Notes: generated from the letters alone by a model not told the origin. A stretch of 64,000 bases of DNA from Ravibacter sp964559125 (GCA_964559125.1 CAZLGW010000007.1:62001-126000), one strand, 5' to 3'; shown: positions 53,845 to 63,868, numbered from the stretch's first letter. Numbers and translations are program-made.

Positions 53845-54474
53845 ATGAAAAGAGTATTGGTATTAGCCGGAATGAGCGCATTTCTATTTGCATCATGCGT
53901 TGGCAACCCGGAAGGTGAAAAAGCGGAGACAACCGAAGCCGCGGAAGCCGCCTCGGCTGAAGGAACGGAGCTTGCCGTAAATACTGCGGCGTCGAGCGTT
54001 GAATGGCATGGAAAAAAAGTAACAGGCCAGCATCACGGGGACGTGCAGATTAAAGAAGGCACCCTGACCGTACAAGACGGAAAGCTGGCCGGCGGCAAGG
54101 TTGTAATTGACCTGAATTCTATAAATGACAAGGATCTCGATGGGGAATTCAAAGGTAAACTGGAAGGCCACCTGAAAAGCGAGGACTTCTTTGACGTAGC
54201 CAATCACCCGGAAGCTACTTTGGAAATAACCGACGTAAAAGACGGGGCTGAAGCCGGCACAATCGTGGTATCTGCCAACCTTACTATTCGTGGCATTACC
54301 AAAAATATCACTTTCAATGCCAACGTTGCCGAAGCTACCGATACATCCTTCAAAGCTAACGCCGATTTCAACATCGAGCGCGAAGACTGGAATGTTTCAT
54401 ACGCCGGCAAGCCCGACGACCTGATCAGCAAGCAGATCAACTTCAAAATTAACCTTGAAGCTGCGGCTATATAA
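53845..54474 (+). CDS. YceI-family lipoprotein
   Basis: The protein has 209 residues. The signal peptide ends at LFASC with Cys18 as likely lipid anchor. An Ala/Glu-rich linker (about 20-45) leads to a YceI beta-barrel (about 48-209). Family segments are SSVEWHGKKVTGQHHGDVQI, HLKSEDFFDVANHPEATLEI and LTIRGITKNITF. YceI proteins bind isoprenoid-like lipids in a hydrophobic tunnel; their role is often linked to stress or quinone-type lipids. The gene stands alone, with intergenic gaps on both sides. Confidence 0.93.
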   Translation: MKRVLVLAGMSAFLFASCVGNPEGEKAETTEAAEAASAEGTELAVNTAASSVEWHGKKVTGQHHGDVQIKEGTLTVQDGKLAGGKVVIDLNSINDKDLDGEFKGKLEGHLKSEDFFDVANHPEATLEITDVKDGAEAGTIVVSANLTIRGITKNITFNANVAEATDTSFKANADFNIEREDWNVSYAGKPDDLISKQINFKINLEAAAI

Positions 54475-54814
54475 AGTAAAAAATACCGGGACAGTCACCG
54501 GCTTCTGTTAATTTCCCGCATCAGATCCGGGATTGCCCGATCAGTCAGCCCTGTGCCCTTCGTATCTCTTCTATGTTGAAAAACCAGGGAGGTATGAAGG
54601 GCACTAGGTTTTTTCTACAACTGCCCGATCCTTCTTTTGAAACATAATCTTCCGGCAACATGCAAAAAAAGCTTCTTGGCCTTAGCCGGCCCGCGGACAC
54701 CTTGTAATGATCAGGAAACTTATTTAGGTTTGTGTCTGGCATGATATCTTTCAGGGTTCCAGGCTATTAAACAGCTGTTTATTCTAAAACATTTATACTT
54801 AAAACAAACCGGTC
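54475..54814. other. 340-bp intergenic region
   Basis: I see no gene I can support. Short reverse frames (54545-54742, 54720-54926) lack a recognisable product. The region should hold the end of the yceI transcript and the promoter of the SGNH esterase gene. No clear TAnnTTTG box or strong hairpin with a T-run was found. Confidence 0.4.
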
Positions 54815-56950
54815 TTGAAACAGATCTCTTCGCTGGTGATTCGTATAACTCTGGTTGTAACAGCTTTATCCGGAACAACCGTTCATTTCTCTCCGGAAAA
54901 GCGGTCTTTTTTGCAGCGACCGGCACCTTCCCGGACGAATAAACCCTGTTACCTTTTCCGGTACCTGGTTATTCTCTGCTTCTTCGTCCTGACCGGTAAT
55001 CCGACCTCAGCTCAACGGTTCTACTCTGTGGTTTTTAACCAGCTCCCACAGAATTACCAGCTTTATCCGCGGAACGAAAAGAACGAAGCGGAAGTCCCCA
55101 TCTCGGGCACGATAGAAGTCCCCGGATACAGCTACATGTCCGTAGTTGTAACCCGTAACGACACCCGTATCCGATACATCAAAGCCCCGATCACGTATAA
55201 CGGAAACATCGGTTCATTTTCTGCCGGTACCACCACAATCAAAGCAGAGCTGGCTAGCTACAATTTTGACGTATACGCCTGCAGAGCTTCCGATTCAGTC
55301 CTGATGGTATCGCGGGAAAAGGTAGTCAGCGGAGATGCTTTCATATTGATGGGGCAATCCAATTCCACAGGATTCTTTACAGAAACCGAAACGAACGACT
55401 TTTGCAGAACGTTCGGGGTGATCACCGGCACCCTTAATACCGAACACTACGATCCGGCCGATACGCTATGGGCTATTTCCAACCAGTCGGGCAAAGCAAA
55501 TGTGGGTACTATGGGCCTGGAAATACAAAAGCGGCTCGTCGAACAAAGCGGCGTTCCTAACTGCCTTATTAACGGAGGATTCCACTGGTCGTCTGCGTTT
55601 TCTCATGCCATACGCACCGAAAACAACCCGGCTGATCTCACAAACGGTTATGGCAGAATGTTGTACCGCGTTCAGAAATCAGGCATAGCCTCCGTTTGCA
55701 AAGCTTTCATCTACCGCCAGGGAGAAACGGAAGCCTATCATGAAGGTGCGAACTGGGAAGATAATTTTGATAAGTTGTACCACAATCTTAAAACCGACAT
55801 TCCTGCCATCAGGAAAATGTATGTCTTCCAGATCGATATCATATATTATCCCACCGAGACCGGCGCCATTCTGCGGGACTATCAACGCAGATTGCCCGAT
55901 ATTTACCCGGATATCCGCTCACTTGCTACTGTAGGCACAAAGGAATTCGACGGGCTTCACTATGGTCGCGAAGGAAATATCCAGAGCGGATTCGAAGTTT
56001 CAAGGCTGATCAACAGGGATTTTTACAACCTGGGAGATACGCTGCAGACAGGATCTCCCAATATCAGGAAGGTTTTTTACAAGAACGACGAAAAAAGGGA
56101 ATTGATACTCGTATTTGATGAGCACCAGGAACTGGTATACCCCGGGCCTTACCAACCGAACGGCTCTGTTTCGCTGGATATCAAAGACTTTTTTTACCTT
56201 GACGATGCCGCAGGAGCCGTCAATTCCGGAAAAGCCGATGGCAACCGCGTTATCCTGACATTGAAGGCATCTCAAAATGCCCGTTCCCTGAACTACCTTC
56301 CTTTATTCCTGCAGGAGGGAGGTAGCTATTATCCTTTTACGGGCCCTTTCATCACCAACGGAAAAGGAATGCGTGCATTTACTTTCTATCATGTCCCGAT
56401 AGGAAATGCACTTGGTATACCTGCGTTGTCTGCCACCACCGATTTTATTTCGGTCGACCTCAAATGGAACGCTGTTTCCGGTGCCGAATCTTATGTACTG
56501 CAGCGTAGGAAAGAGTCTGAAGAAAGATGGATTACGGTCGGAACGTTTGGCGCCGGCACCACATCTTTCAAGGATACACCTGAAAATAGCAATGGCGTAT
56601 TGTCATACCGCATCAAGGCTGTAAGCGGAAGCTCGGAATCGGGTGACTATGGAATTGCCGATATCAATTTTCTCCTGATTACGGCAACGGAGAAAGAAAA
56701 TATCCCAGTTGCAGCGGTTTATCCAAACCCACTTAAACCGGGCAGCGAGCTTACCATCGAACTGGGTGAGCCGATGGGCGGAGTTCTTTCCATACACGAC
56801 GCTACCGGGCGCATTGTCAGCCGGTTCGGGTTTCCCGATGATACAAAGCTGATCAAAATTCCCTCCTCCGGCCTGGAACAAGGGCTCTACCTGCTCCGCT
56901 TCAGCTCTGCCAAAACCAATTTCGTTAAAAAAGTAGTATTGGTCCGCTAG
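54815..56950 (+). CDS. T9SS-exported SGNH carbohydrate esterase with FN3 domain
   Basis: The protein has up to 711 residues. The start is uncertain: TTG 54815 opens the frame, but the real signal peptide looks like the later YLVILCFFVLTGNPTSA. The SGNH serine is in LMGQSNSTGF (Ser182 from the TTG), YRQGETEAY is block-like, and the Asp/His pair is in EFDGLHYGREG. This resembles sialate O-acetylesterase-type and related carbohydrate esterases. A fibronectin III domain (about 530-620) follows, then a C-terminal type IX sorting domain (about 632-711) with YPNPLKPGSELTIEL and LEQGLYLLRF. It should be secreted or cell-surface attached. Target glycan unknown. Confidence 0.82.
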   Translation: MKQISSLVIRITLVVTALSGTTVHFSPEKRSFLQRPAPSRTNKPCYLFRYLVILCFFVLTGNPTSAQRFYSVVFNQLPQNYQLYPRNEKNEAEVPISGTIEVPGYSYMSVVVTRNDTRIRYIKAPITYNGNIGSFSAGTTTIKAELASYNFDVYACRASDSVLMVSREKVVSGDAFILMGQSNSTGFFTETETNDFCRTFGVITGTLNTEHYDPADTLWAISNQSGKANVGTMGLEIQKRLVEQSGVPNCLINGGFHWSSAFSHAIRTENNPADLTNGYGRMLYRVQKSGIASVCKAFIYRQGETEAYHEGANWEDNFDKLYHNLKTDIPAIRKMYVFQIDIIYYPTETGAILRDYQRRLPDIYPDIRSLATVGTKEFDGLHYGREGNIQSGFEVSRLINRDFYNLGDTLQTGSPNIRKVFYKNDEKRELILVFDEHQELVYPGPYQPNGSVSLDIKDFFYLDDAAGAVNSGKADGNRVILTLKASQNARSLNYLPLFLQEGGSYYPFTGPFITNGKGMRAFTFYHVPIGNALGIPALSATTDFISVDLKWNAVSGAESYVLQRRKESEERWITVGTFGAGTTSFKDTPENSNGVLSYRIKAVSGSSESGDYGIADINFLLITATEKENIPVAAVYPNPLKPGSELTIELGEPMGGVLSIHDATGRIVSRFGFPDDTKLIKIPSSGLEQGLYLLRFSSAKTNFVKKVVLVR

Positions 56951-57091
56951 GATACTGCGGAAAAAAGAAGTAGCATGCATGGAATGTACATTTCCGGAAC
57001 AGCGCTATTTTTTTCCGGCTTAAAAGTAATTTTTCCCGTCAAAAAAATGTTATTTATATCGATTACCTGATTTAATCTAACAGACAACCGA

Positions 57092-57649
57092 ATGTTCCGA
57101 CTGGCTGGTGCTACTTTCCTGGCGCTCATATTTATAACCGGATTATCATCTTTCGAACTCCCTCTACCGGCTCCTGCCGACAAAAAGGGAAACGTAAACT
57201 GGGTCACACCGGAGGAAGCCTACGCCCTCAACCAGAAAGAACCCCGGAAGATACTGGTCGACCTCTACACCGACTGGTGCGGTTGGTGCAAGGTAATGGA
57301 CCGGGAAACCTATGCCAAAGCTGAGATTGCAGACTATATCAACAAAAATTACTACCCCGTCAAATTCAACGCCGAACAGCGCCAGAGCATTAAGCTGGGA
57401 AACAGGAGCTACCATTTCATGGCCCAGGGGAAAGGGGGTATCCACTCGTGGGCTATGACGTTGAGCAACAACAAGCCAAGCTTCCCTACAACGGTCTTCA
57501 TTGATGAAAATTTCAAGCTCATCCAGCCTATACCCGGCTATATAAAGCCGGGGGAATTCTACCAGATCGTAACCTACTTCGGCGGCGATCACTACAAAAA
57601 GGAGCCTTTCGACGGCTACCTGAAAGGGACTTTCAGCCAGTTGTACTAG
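57092..57649 (+). CDS. Exported thioredoxin-fold protein
   Basis: The protein has 185 residues with a signal peptide (about 1-22). The thioredoxin fold has the redox motif CGWC (63-66) in LYTDWCGWCKVMD and a cis-proline region SFPTTVFIDEN. This pattern matches the DUF255/thioredoxin_7 group of periplasmic thioredoxin-like proteins, which probably reduce or isomerise disulfides. No partner such as DsbD is adjacent. It lies 141 bp after the SGNH esterase gene, so it may have its own promoter. Confidence 0.88.
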   Translation: MFRLAGATFLALIFITGLSSFELPLPAPADKKGNVNWVTPEEAYALNQKEPRKILVDLYTDWCGWCKVMDRETYAKAEIADYINKNYYPVKFNAEQRQSIKLGNRSYHFMAQGKGGIHSWAMTLSNNKPSFPTTVFIDENFKLIQPIPGYIKPGEFYQIVTYFGGDHYKKEPFDGYLKGTFSQLY

Positions 57650-57667
57650 CAGCAATGCTGTACTTAT

Positions 57668-57698
57668 TCCACTGTCCCGTGGAAATCCTGTACTTTTT
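57668..57698 (+). terminator. Possible terminator after the thioredoxin-fold gene
   Basis: A small hairpin tccac/gtgga (57668-57672 and 57679-57683) is followed after 10 bases by a run of five T. The stem is short, so this is a weak call. Confidence 0.3.
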
Positions 57699-57739
57699 AA
57701 ATATTTAACTTTTCGAATATTTAAACTTTTTTGTAATAG

Positions 57740-57771
57740 TTGTGTAATCCGATACCAATACATTAATTTTG
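57740..57771 (+). promoter_or_regulatory. Promoter of the MFS gene
   Basis: TTG (57740-57742), a 21-bp spacer and TAATTTTG (57764-57771) match the Bacteroidota promoter consensus. It lies 22 bp before the start codon at 57794, so the leader should be short. Confidence 0.65.
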
Positions 57772-57793
57772 CATCGAATTACACATTATTGCT

Positions 57794-59032
57794 ATGAATA
57801 TTAGCCTTGAAAAGGTATTAAGAATACCAAAGAGTTATATAACAAAAGAAAGATTTCATTTACACAGGAGCACACCGCCTGTTTTTGACAAAAGTCATCA
57901 GAGAATTGCAGTAGCCGTTTATTTCTTCTGTCTCGGGCTTTCCTTTGCCACCTGGGCCAGCAGGATCCCGGATATCAAAGCTTCTCTCAGGTTAAGCGAA
58001 GCCTTACTGGGCACATTATTACTGGCTTTGCCGGCCGGCCAGATGCTTACCCTTCCGTTTTCAGGCAGGATTGTAGCCCGTTACGGCAGCAAGATCACCC
58101 TAGGAATTGCTTTTGTTTTCTACGCCTTCAGCCTCACCAACCTGGGACTCGCCAAAGAAGGCTGGCAGTTGGGGCTCGCCCTGTTTGCTATGGGAATCTC
58201 CGGCAACCTTTGCAATATTTCGGTCAATACCCAGGCCGTAAGCGTTGAAAAGATGTACGGAAGACCAATTTTAGCATCCTTTCACGGTGTATGGTCGACG
58301 GCAGGATTCAGCGGAGCGCTCATAGGGCTGCTCATGATCAGCCTTAAGCTGACGCCCTACCAGCACTTCTGGATCATCGCTCTTACCGGCATTGTCGCTA
58401 CTTTTTTTGCTAACAGGTTTCTTACCGAAAGCGCAACAACTCCCCGGGATCAGGAACCGGTAGAAAAACCGTCCCGTTTCCGGATGCCCCCTAAAGTAAT
58501 CCTGCAACTGGGCATCATAGGGTTTTGCTGCATGGCAAGCGAAGGCACCATGTTTGACTGGAGCGGGGTTTACTTTCAGAAAATTGTAAAAGCCGAAGGC
58601 AGTCTGATCCCGCTAGGCTATGCCTCTTTTATGATCATGATGGCATTGGGACGTTTTACCGGCGATAAGCTGCAGGTACGCTTCGGCAAGCAAAAAATGC
58701 TCCAATTAAACGGATTGTTCATTTTTACCGGTCTCGCCATAGCTATTTTCTTTCCCGACCTGCTTACTGCAACCCTGGGTTTCATCATTGTAGGTTTCGG
58801 CGTTTCTTCGGTAGTCCCGATGGTATATAGCACCGCCGGGAAAATTCCGGGTATGGCGCCGTCTATTGCGCTGGCGAGTGTTTCGGGCATTAGCTACCTG
58901 GGATTCCTCCTCGGTCCCCCGTTGATCGGGTTTGTAGCCGAGCTTACCGACCTGCGTTTTTCCTTCGGAATCATCTCTGTAATGGGATTGCTCATTGCAC
59001 TGCTGGTACCACGAATTTCTGCGTTTAAATAG
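57794..59032 (+). CDS. MFS transporter, YbjJ-like
   Basis: The protein has 412 residues, with an unusual 35-residue polar N-terminus before about 12 transmembrane segments. FFCLGLSFATWASRIPDIKA and SGNLCNISVNTQAVSVEK are typical of the YbjJ/MFS group, which is poorly characterised and sometimes annotated as an inner-membrane permease. A later ATG is not available before the first helix, and the promoter at 57740-57771 fits ATG 57794. Substrate unknown. It converges with the Uma2 gene. Confidence 0.85.
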   Translation: MNISLEKVLRIPKSYITKERFHLHRSTPPVFDKSHQRIAVAVYFFCLGLSFATWASRIPDIKASLRLSEALLGTLLLALPAGQMLTLPFSGRIVARYGSKITLGIAFVFYAFSLTNLGLAKEGWQLGLALFAMGISGNLCNISVNTQAVSVEKMYGRPILASFHGVWSTAGFSGALIGLLMISLKLTPYQHFWIIALTGIVATFFANRFLTESATTPRDQEPVEKPSRFRMPPKVILQLGIIGFCCMASEGTMFDWSGVYFQKIVKAEGSLIPLGYASFMIMMALGRFTGDKLQVRFGKQKMLQLNGLFIFTGLAIAIFFPDLLTATLGFIIVGFGVSSVVPMVYSTAGKIPGMAPSIALASVSGISYLGFLLGPPLIGFVAELTDLRFSFGIISVMGLLIALLVPRISAFK

Positions 59033-59035
59033 TCA

Positions 59036-59689
59036 TCACTGCTTCGCGGTACTCACCTGCTCAAACACTTCTTTAACAGCAAACCTTAATTCCGGGAACA
59101 GCGGAGAGCTCATCTCGTCTTCTTCCGTAAAAGGCTTCAAACCGACATATTTGCCATCCCGAAGAACATATACCAGGATGGCCTTATCATCCGGTTCCAC
59201 CAGCCAATACTCCTTGACGCCGTTTTCCTCGTAAAGGTCAAATTTGATCCCCATCTCTTTGATGGTATTCCCGGGAGAGAGTATCTCGACAACGAGATCA
59301 GGAGCGCCTATGCACCCGAGGTCGTCTATTTTTTCAGGATCGCATATCACGCACAGATCGGGTTGTACTACGGTATATACCAGCTTATCGTCTGTTTGCT
59401 TTTTCGAATCCGGCAGCCGTACATCAAAAGAAGCCGCAAAAACTCTGCTGGCCTTTCTTCTGAAGAAATTAAAAAATGTACCGGTAAAATAGATAGAAAT
59501 GGATTGGTGCGTCGGACTTGGTGCGCTCATCTTGTAAATGAACCCTTTGATCAGCTCAACCCTTTCCTCGAATTTCCATTTAAAATAATCCGCATAAGAG
59601 TACCGCCTGGAGAAATCCAGCTGATCCAGTGATACGATTTCGGAGCCGTAAGCCACGAGCGGTTCCTCCACTACTTTTTCCGGTTTCAT
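59036..59689 (-). CDS. Uma2-family putative endonuclease
   Basis: This 217-residue protein belongs to the Uma2/DUF820 family. The PD-(D/E)xK-like core is visible: PDLVVEILSPGN holds the Asp and Glu, and EENGVKEYWLVEPDDK contains the family's conserved E-Y-W segment. Members are common in cyanobacteria and Bacteroidota, often in many copies, and are thought to act in DNA repair, mobile-element biology or toxin-like systems; their role is not settled. No partner antitoxin or methylase is adjacent. It is convergent with the MFS gene and divergent from the GH13 gene. Confidence 0.88.
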   Translation of the reverse strand: MKPEKVVEEPLVAYGSEIVSLDQLDFSRRYSYADYFKWKFEERVELIKGFIYKMSAPSPTHQSISIYFTGTFFNFFRRKASRVFAASFDVRLPDSKKQTDDKLVYTVVQPDLCVICDPEKIDDLGCIGAPDLVVEILSPGNTIKEMGIKFDLYEENGVKEYWLVEPDDKAILVYVLRDGKYVGLKPFTEEDEMSSPLFPELRFAVKEVFEQVSTAKQ

Positions 59690-59883
59690 GATGGGAGTTT
59701 GTTGCTTTTGAGTAAAGATAAACGAATCTACAGAACTTCCAAACCGTCTACGTGAGGTTAATGTAACTTACAACGCACCCGAGTAATTATGGCTATACCA
59801 GGCTTAAATCACGGTTAAAACCCTCCCGGAGACAAGAATTTGCGTATTTTAGCTGCTCTCTTGATATTAAATCTGAAAATGCC

Positions 59884-61623
59884 ATGCCTGCGATGATCCG
59901 ACCAAACGACAAACTCATTGTTTACCAACTATTCGTTCGTCATTTCGGCAATACCAAAACCCGGAATAAATTTTTCGGGAGCATCAGGGAAAACGGCTGC
60001 GGGAAGTTCAACGATATCACCGGCAAGGCCTTAAACGCCCTGAAAGAGTTCGGCATCACGCATGTCTGGTATACAGGCATCCTGGAGCACGCCACTCTTA
60101 CCGACTACTCACTTTTTGGGATAGACCGGGATCACCCGATGATCGTAAAAGGCATCGCAGGCTCCCCCTATGCGGTTAAAGATTATTATGACGTCGATCC
60201 TGATCTGGCTGAGAATGTCACCATGCGGATCAGCGAATTTGAAGCGCTCATCCACCGGACCAGGGAGAGCGGGCTGAAGAGTATTATTGATTTTATTCCC
60301 AACCATGTCGGCCGGGCGTATAAATCTGATCAGAAGCCGGAAGGTGTTCTCGATTTTGGTGAAAACGACAACCCGGACCTGCCCTTCTCCGCTCAGAACA
60401 ACTACTATTATCTCCCCGGAGAAGCTTTCAGGATTCCCGACGGGATATCCTCCCCGGTGAAATCTCAAAGCGATTACACCGAGCTCCCCGCAAAAGCTAC
60501 CGGTAATGACGTATTCAGTGCAGCTCCTTCTGTCTATGACTGGTACGACACAGCCAAGCTCAACTATGGAGTGGACTACCTGGACGGGAGAAAGACGCAT
60601 TTTGACCCCGTACCCGACACCTGGCTGAAGATGAGGGATATCCTGCTCTACTGGTCCGGGAAAGGTATCGACGGTTTTCGCTGTGATATGGCCGAGATGG
60701 TCCCGGTAGAATTCTGGGCCTGGGTGATACCACAGGTGAAAAGCTTCAATCCTTCGATCATTTTCATCGCTGAAATATACAATCCCGGGGAATACCGGAG
60801 ATATATCCATGATGGCGGCTTCGACTACCTTTATGATAAGGTCGGGCTGTACGACACCCTGCGAAGGCTGATCGAGGGACACGGAAATGCCGACGATATT
60901 ACGCGACTGTGGCAGGAGGAATCGGGGGATATTTCGCGTCATATGCTTCGTTTCCTGGAAAACCACGATGAGCAGCGGATCGCATCCCGCTATTTTGCCG
61001 GTGATCCTTTCAGGGCGCTGCCCGCCATGGCGCTCAGCGCTACGCTCCATACCGGCCCGCTCATGATCTATTCCGGCCAGGAGACAGGCGTAGCCGCGCG
61101 GGAGTCGGAAGGATACCAGGGGGACGACGGCCGCACGACTATCTATGACTACTGGGGCATTCCGGAGCTTCAGGCCTGGGTAAACAAAGGCAGGTTCGAC
61201 GGGGCAAAACTATCGGAACAGCAAAAAACGCTCAGGAAATTCTATGCGGATCTAAACCGTCTGGTAACTGAAAACGAAGCCTTTCACTCAGGCGCTTTTT
61301 TTGATCTGCAATACGTAAACTTCCACGGGCAAAGCGTAGGATACGACAGCTCCAGGTTATTTTCGTTTCTCAGGTATACCGACCGGCAAAAGATAATCCT
61401 GGCCTACAATTTCGACCAGAACCGCCTTTTCTCCACCCATCTCCGCATCCCTGAACATGCCTGGCGCGAAGTGCTCGGGCTCGATACCGACCGCCATTAT
61501 ACCATAAAAGAGGTTTTCGGAGCGCAGACGTGGGACTTCCGTTTCCGGTATTCGGACGACCCAGGCGGAATACCTCTCAATCTCCCGCCGAATACCTTCA
61601 GGATTTGGGAAATATCAGAGTAA
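59884..61623 (+). CDS. Cytoplasmic GH13 alpha-amylase-family enzyme
   Basis: The protein has 579 residues and no signal peptide. The (beta/alpha)8 barrel has the conserved blocks IIDFIPNHV, GIDGFRCDMAE with nucleophile Asp268, IIFIAEIYN with acid/base Glu297, and FLENHDEQR with Asp362. The C-terminal beta domain is shortened (about 480-579). GH13 enzymes cleave or transfer alpha-glucosidic bonds. Its subfamily is not clear by eye; an intracellular role on glycogen or maltodextrin is plausible. ATG 59884 or the Met4 codon could be the start. No glycogen or trehalose genes are adjacent. Confidence 0.9.
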   Translation: MPAMIRPNDKLIVYQLFVRHFGNTKTRNKFFGSIRENGCGKFNDITGKALNALKEFGITHVWYTGILEHATLTDYSLFGIDRDHPMIVKGIAGSPYAVKDYYDVDPDLAENVTMRISEFEALIHRTRESGLKSIIDFIPNHVGRAYKSDQKPEGVLDFGENDNPDLPFSAQNNYYYLPGEAFRIPDGISSPVKSQSDYTELPAKATGNDVFSAAPSVYDWYDTAKLNYGVDYLDGRKTHFDPVPDTWLKMRDILLYWSGKGIDGFRCDMAEMVPVEFWAWVIPQVKSFNPSIIFIAEIYNPGEYRRYIHDGGFDYLYDKVGLYDTLRRLIEGHGNADDITRLWQEESGDISRHMLRFLENHDEQRIASRYFAGDPFRALPAMALSATLHTGPLMIYSGQETGVAARESEGYQGDDGRTTIYDYWGIPELQAWVNKGRFDGAKLSEQQKTLRKFYADLNRLVTENEAFHSGAFFDLQYVNFHGQSVGYDSSRLFSFLRYTDRQKIILAYNFDQNRLFSTHLRIPEHAWREVLGLDTDRHYTIKEVFGAQTWDFRFRYSDDPGGIPLNLPPNTFRIWEISE

Positions 61624-61625
61624 CG

Positions 61626-61658
61626 CAACCCGGCTGGTTTGCTTAAAAGAGCCGGTTG
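61626..61658. terminator. Bidirectional hairpin between GH13 and FUSC genes
   Basis: Arms caacccggct (61626-61635) and agccggttg (61650-61658) pair with one bulged C. It sits between two converging genes, with A/T-rich sequence on the right, and overlaps the FUSC stop codon. Confidence 0.45.
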
Positions 61659-63868
61659 AGAATTTTAACAATATCGACAGTAAGGGTATTGATAAGCTCA
61701 AAAAGCCCGTCAACAGTTCTCAGCTCTGAAAAATCCCTGTTCAGGACAGGATCCTCAACCTCTTGCCTGCCGGTGTCACGAATTTCCTTTTTTACAAGAG
61801 AGAGCATCTGCATCAACTGCTCATTCTGGGGGGGAGCCTGCTTTATTACCTCCGTCCGCTCTATCTGTTTTCCTTCTACTATCGAAACAGCTGTGGTCAG
61901 GTTCCTGTCTATCTCTCTTATCTTGGGAGCAAACCCTTTGATATCAAACCGGTTGCCTCCGCTCCTGGCATAGGTCGACAGGGAAGCGATATAGGAGGTC
62001 AGCATATGGGATGTAGCCACAAACTGGTGGAAATCCTCCAGCTTCACCCGTTGCCGCCTGGGTTCCGACATCATTTTCCGGAACGCATCGGAAACGTTGG
62101 CCAGGGCAATAATGGCTCCCTTCCTGTGATGTTTCAGAAGAGAAAGATCGGTCTCTTTCCCGGAAAACACAGAAGACACTGCTTCAAAATAATGCTGGTT
62201 AGATTCCAGCGCCTCCTGTACGGTTTTATTGAGCGTTGACGATTCCCAGGAAGGCAGCACAAACATGGAGAAAAGATATGCGATGGCAGAACCTATCGCC
62301 GTGTCGGTAATCCGGTCGACGAGCACCTCCCCTATTATCTGGGAATTCAGGAAATAGAAACCGATTACAACGTAAATAGTGATTGCTGCCGAAGCCACAA
62401 AATAATTGGTTTTCAGGAAGGTATAGGCCATTATCATCGCTATCATCATCAGCACAAAGAGCCCTGTATCGCTGCTTACCAGGTAAATTGCCAGGAATCC
62501 CAGGGTTACCCCCAGGAACGTACCGGCGATACGGTAAAGGTTTCTCTGCTTGGTGATGCCGAAGGCCGGCTTCATGATGGTCACAATGGTAAGCAAAACC
62601 CAGTGACTGTGGCCGATATCCCAGATAAGGGAGATGGTAAAACCGGCAACTAAAGCCAGGGTCAGCCTCAGTGCATGCCTGAAATGGGTCGACTTCAGAG
62701 AAAAGTTATCGAGCAGTATTCTTGGGTTCAGGTCTTCTCTCGGCACAATACCGTCGGGGCCGGCCAGCCTTCCCAGCTCTTCAGTCCCGCTTGCCTCATA
62801 CCTTGTAAAGAGATGCAGCTTCTTTACCCTTTCGGTAATATCCCTCATACTGAGCAGCACCTGCTTCAGCATGATAAAATCTTCCACATTTTCCTGGGTC
62901 ATTCTCACCGAGCGAAACCGGTAGAATGCGAGCTCACACTTATGAAAACCTTCTGCAAGGTCGCGGTTCGAGGTAGATACGGCCCCTGCCTGAACTGCAA
63001 CGCCTATATGCTGCACTTCTTCCGCCAGCCAGTTAATATAGATACCGAAGATCCTGAGAATTTTAGTATCCCCGAATACCTTGACGAGATGCCGGTAGTC
63101 CTGCTGTGAATTCAGTATCTGCTCGAAAAGATCCAGGCTGTCGAGGTACATCAGTACGAGCGTCCGGCCTTTATTGCTGGAATCTCTGACCATTTGCCGC
63201 GTTTTGAAAACAACCTCTCTCAAAACTTCGTGGTTTTCCTTCAGGGCTACCTGCAAAGGCACCATCTTGTCGTATAGCTGGCCAAACCTGGGGTTAGGCA
63301 TATAAAACTTCGCCTTTACCGACAGCAGTTCTCCGAGTAGAACCAGGTTTTCTCCCATCAGCTGCTGGGCAGGCTGATAAGGCAGCAGACCGGCAGACAG
63401 CATGAAAACCAGGAAGTACCAGAAACCTCCCGCCATGAAAAACAATACATGCTGGTATATCTTTCCCTCGGCGGGACCCTCATTAAGCGTGAAAATAAAT
63501 ACCAGCAGGCTGATGGTACCCACAGCATTAGCCCGGTTGCCATAGACGCCGATCATCGTGTAAAAAAAACCGAAAACGATAATGGCCAGGTAGGTCAGCG
63601 CCATGTAAGGCTGGAACCAGATCGAGACAAGCCCTGAAAAAAAAGTAAAGAAAATCGTGATCAGCAGTGTGTTCCTGCGCCGGTTAAGCGGTCCGGGGTT
63701 ATCCACAACCCCGACAAACAATGTCCCCAGCGCAAACGGTATCATGGTTTCCAGCATACCATAATGCTGAAAAACCAGGCAAGGTATGAGGGTAGCCAGT
63801 GTCAGGCGGACACCGGATGCAAGATATTGACTGTGAACGAATTTACTGAACCCATCCAGGTAATACAT
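61643..63868 (-). CDS. FUSC/YccS-like inner-membrane protein
   Basis: The protein has 741 residues. Two clusters of about six transmembrane segments (about 15-160 and 395-530) alternate with cytoplasmic helical regions (about 170-380 and 540-741). This is the YccS/YhfK layout of the FUSC family. FSLKSTHFRHALRLTLAL begins the second membrane cluster as in the family. Related AaeB proteins export aromatic carboxylic acids, but YccS-type substrates are unknown and no membrane-fusion partner is adjacent. ATG 63868 gives the expected N-terminus with no signal peptide. Confidence 0.88.
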   Translation of the reverse strand: MYYLDGFSKFVHSQYLASGVRLTLATLIPCLVFQHYGMLETMIPFALGTLFVGVVDNPGPLNRRRNTLLITIFFTFFSGLVSIWFQPYMALTYLAIIVFGFFYTMIGVYGNRANAVGTISLLVFIFTLNEGPAEGKIYQHVLFFMAGGFWYFLVFMLSAGLLPYQPAQQLMGENLVLLGELLSVKAKFYMPNPRFGQLYDKMVPLQVALKENHEVLREVVFKTRQMVRDSSNKGRTLVLMYLDSLDLFEQILNSQQDYRHLVKVFGDTKILRIFGIYINWLAEEVQHIGVAVQAGAVSTSNRDLAEGFHKCELAFYRFRSVRMTQENVEDFIMLKQVLLSMRDITERVKKLHLFTRYEASGTEELGRLAGPDGIVPREDLNPRILLDNFSLKSTHFRHALRLTLALVAGFTISLIWDIGHSHWVLLTIVTIMKPAFGITKQRNLYRIAGTFLGVTLGFLAIYLVSSDTGLFVLMMIAMIMAYTFLKTNYFVASAAITIYVVIGFYFLNSQIIGEVLVDRITDTAIGSAIAYLFSMFVLPSWESSTLNKTVQEALESNQHYFEAVSSVFSGKETDLSLLKHHRKGAIIALANVSDAFRKMMSEPRRQRVKLEDFHQFVATSHMLTSYIASLSTYARSGGNRFDIKGFAPKIREIDRNLTTAVSIVEGKQIERTEVIKQAPPQNEQLMQMLSLVKKEIRDTGRQEVEDPVLNRDFSELRTVDGLFELINTLTVDIVKILNRLF

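Noticed and set aside
54545..54742. Reverse 65-codon frame between yceI and the SGNH gene
   Set aside because: No recognisable domain, no promoter and no partner. It may be a gene remnant, but nothing in the sequence shows it.
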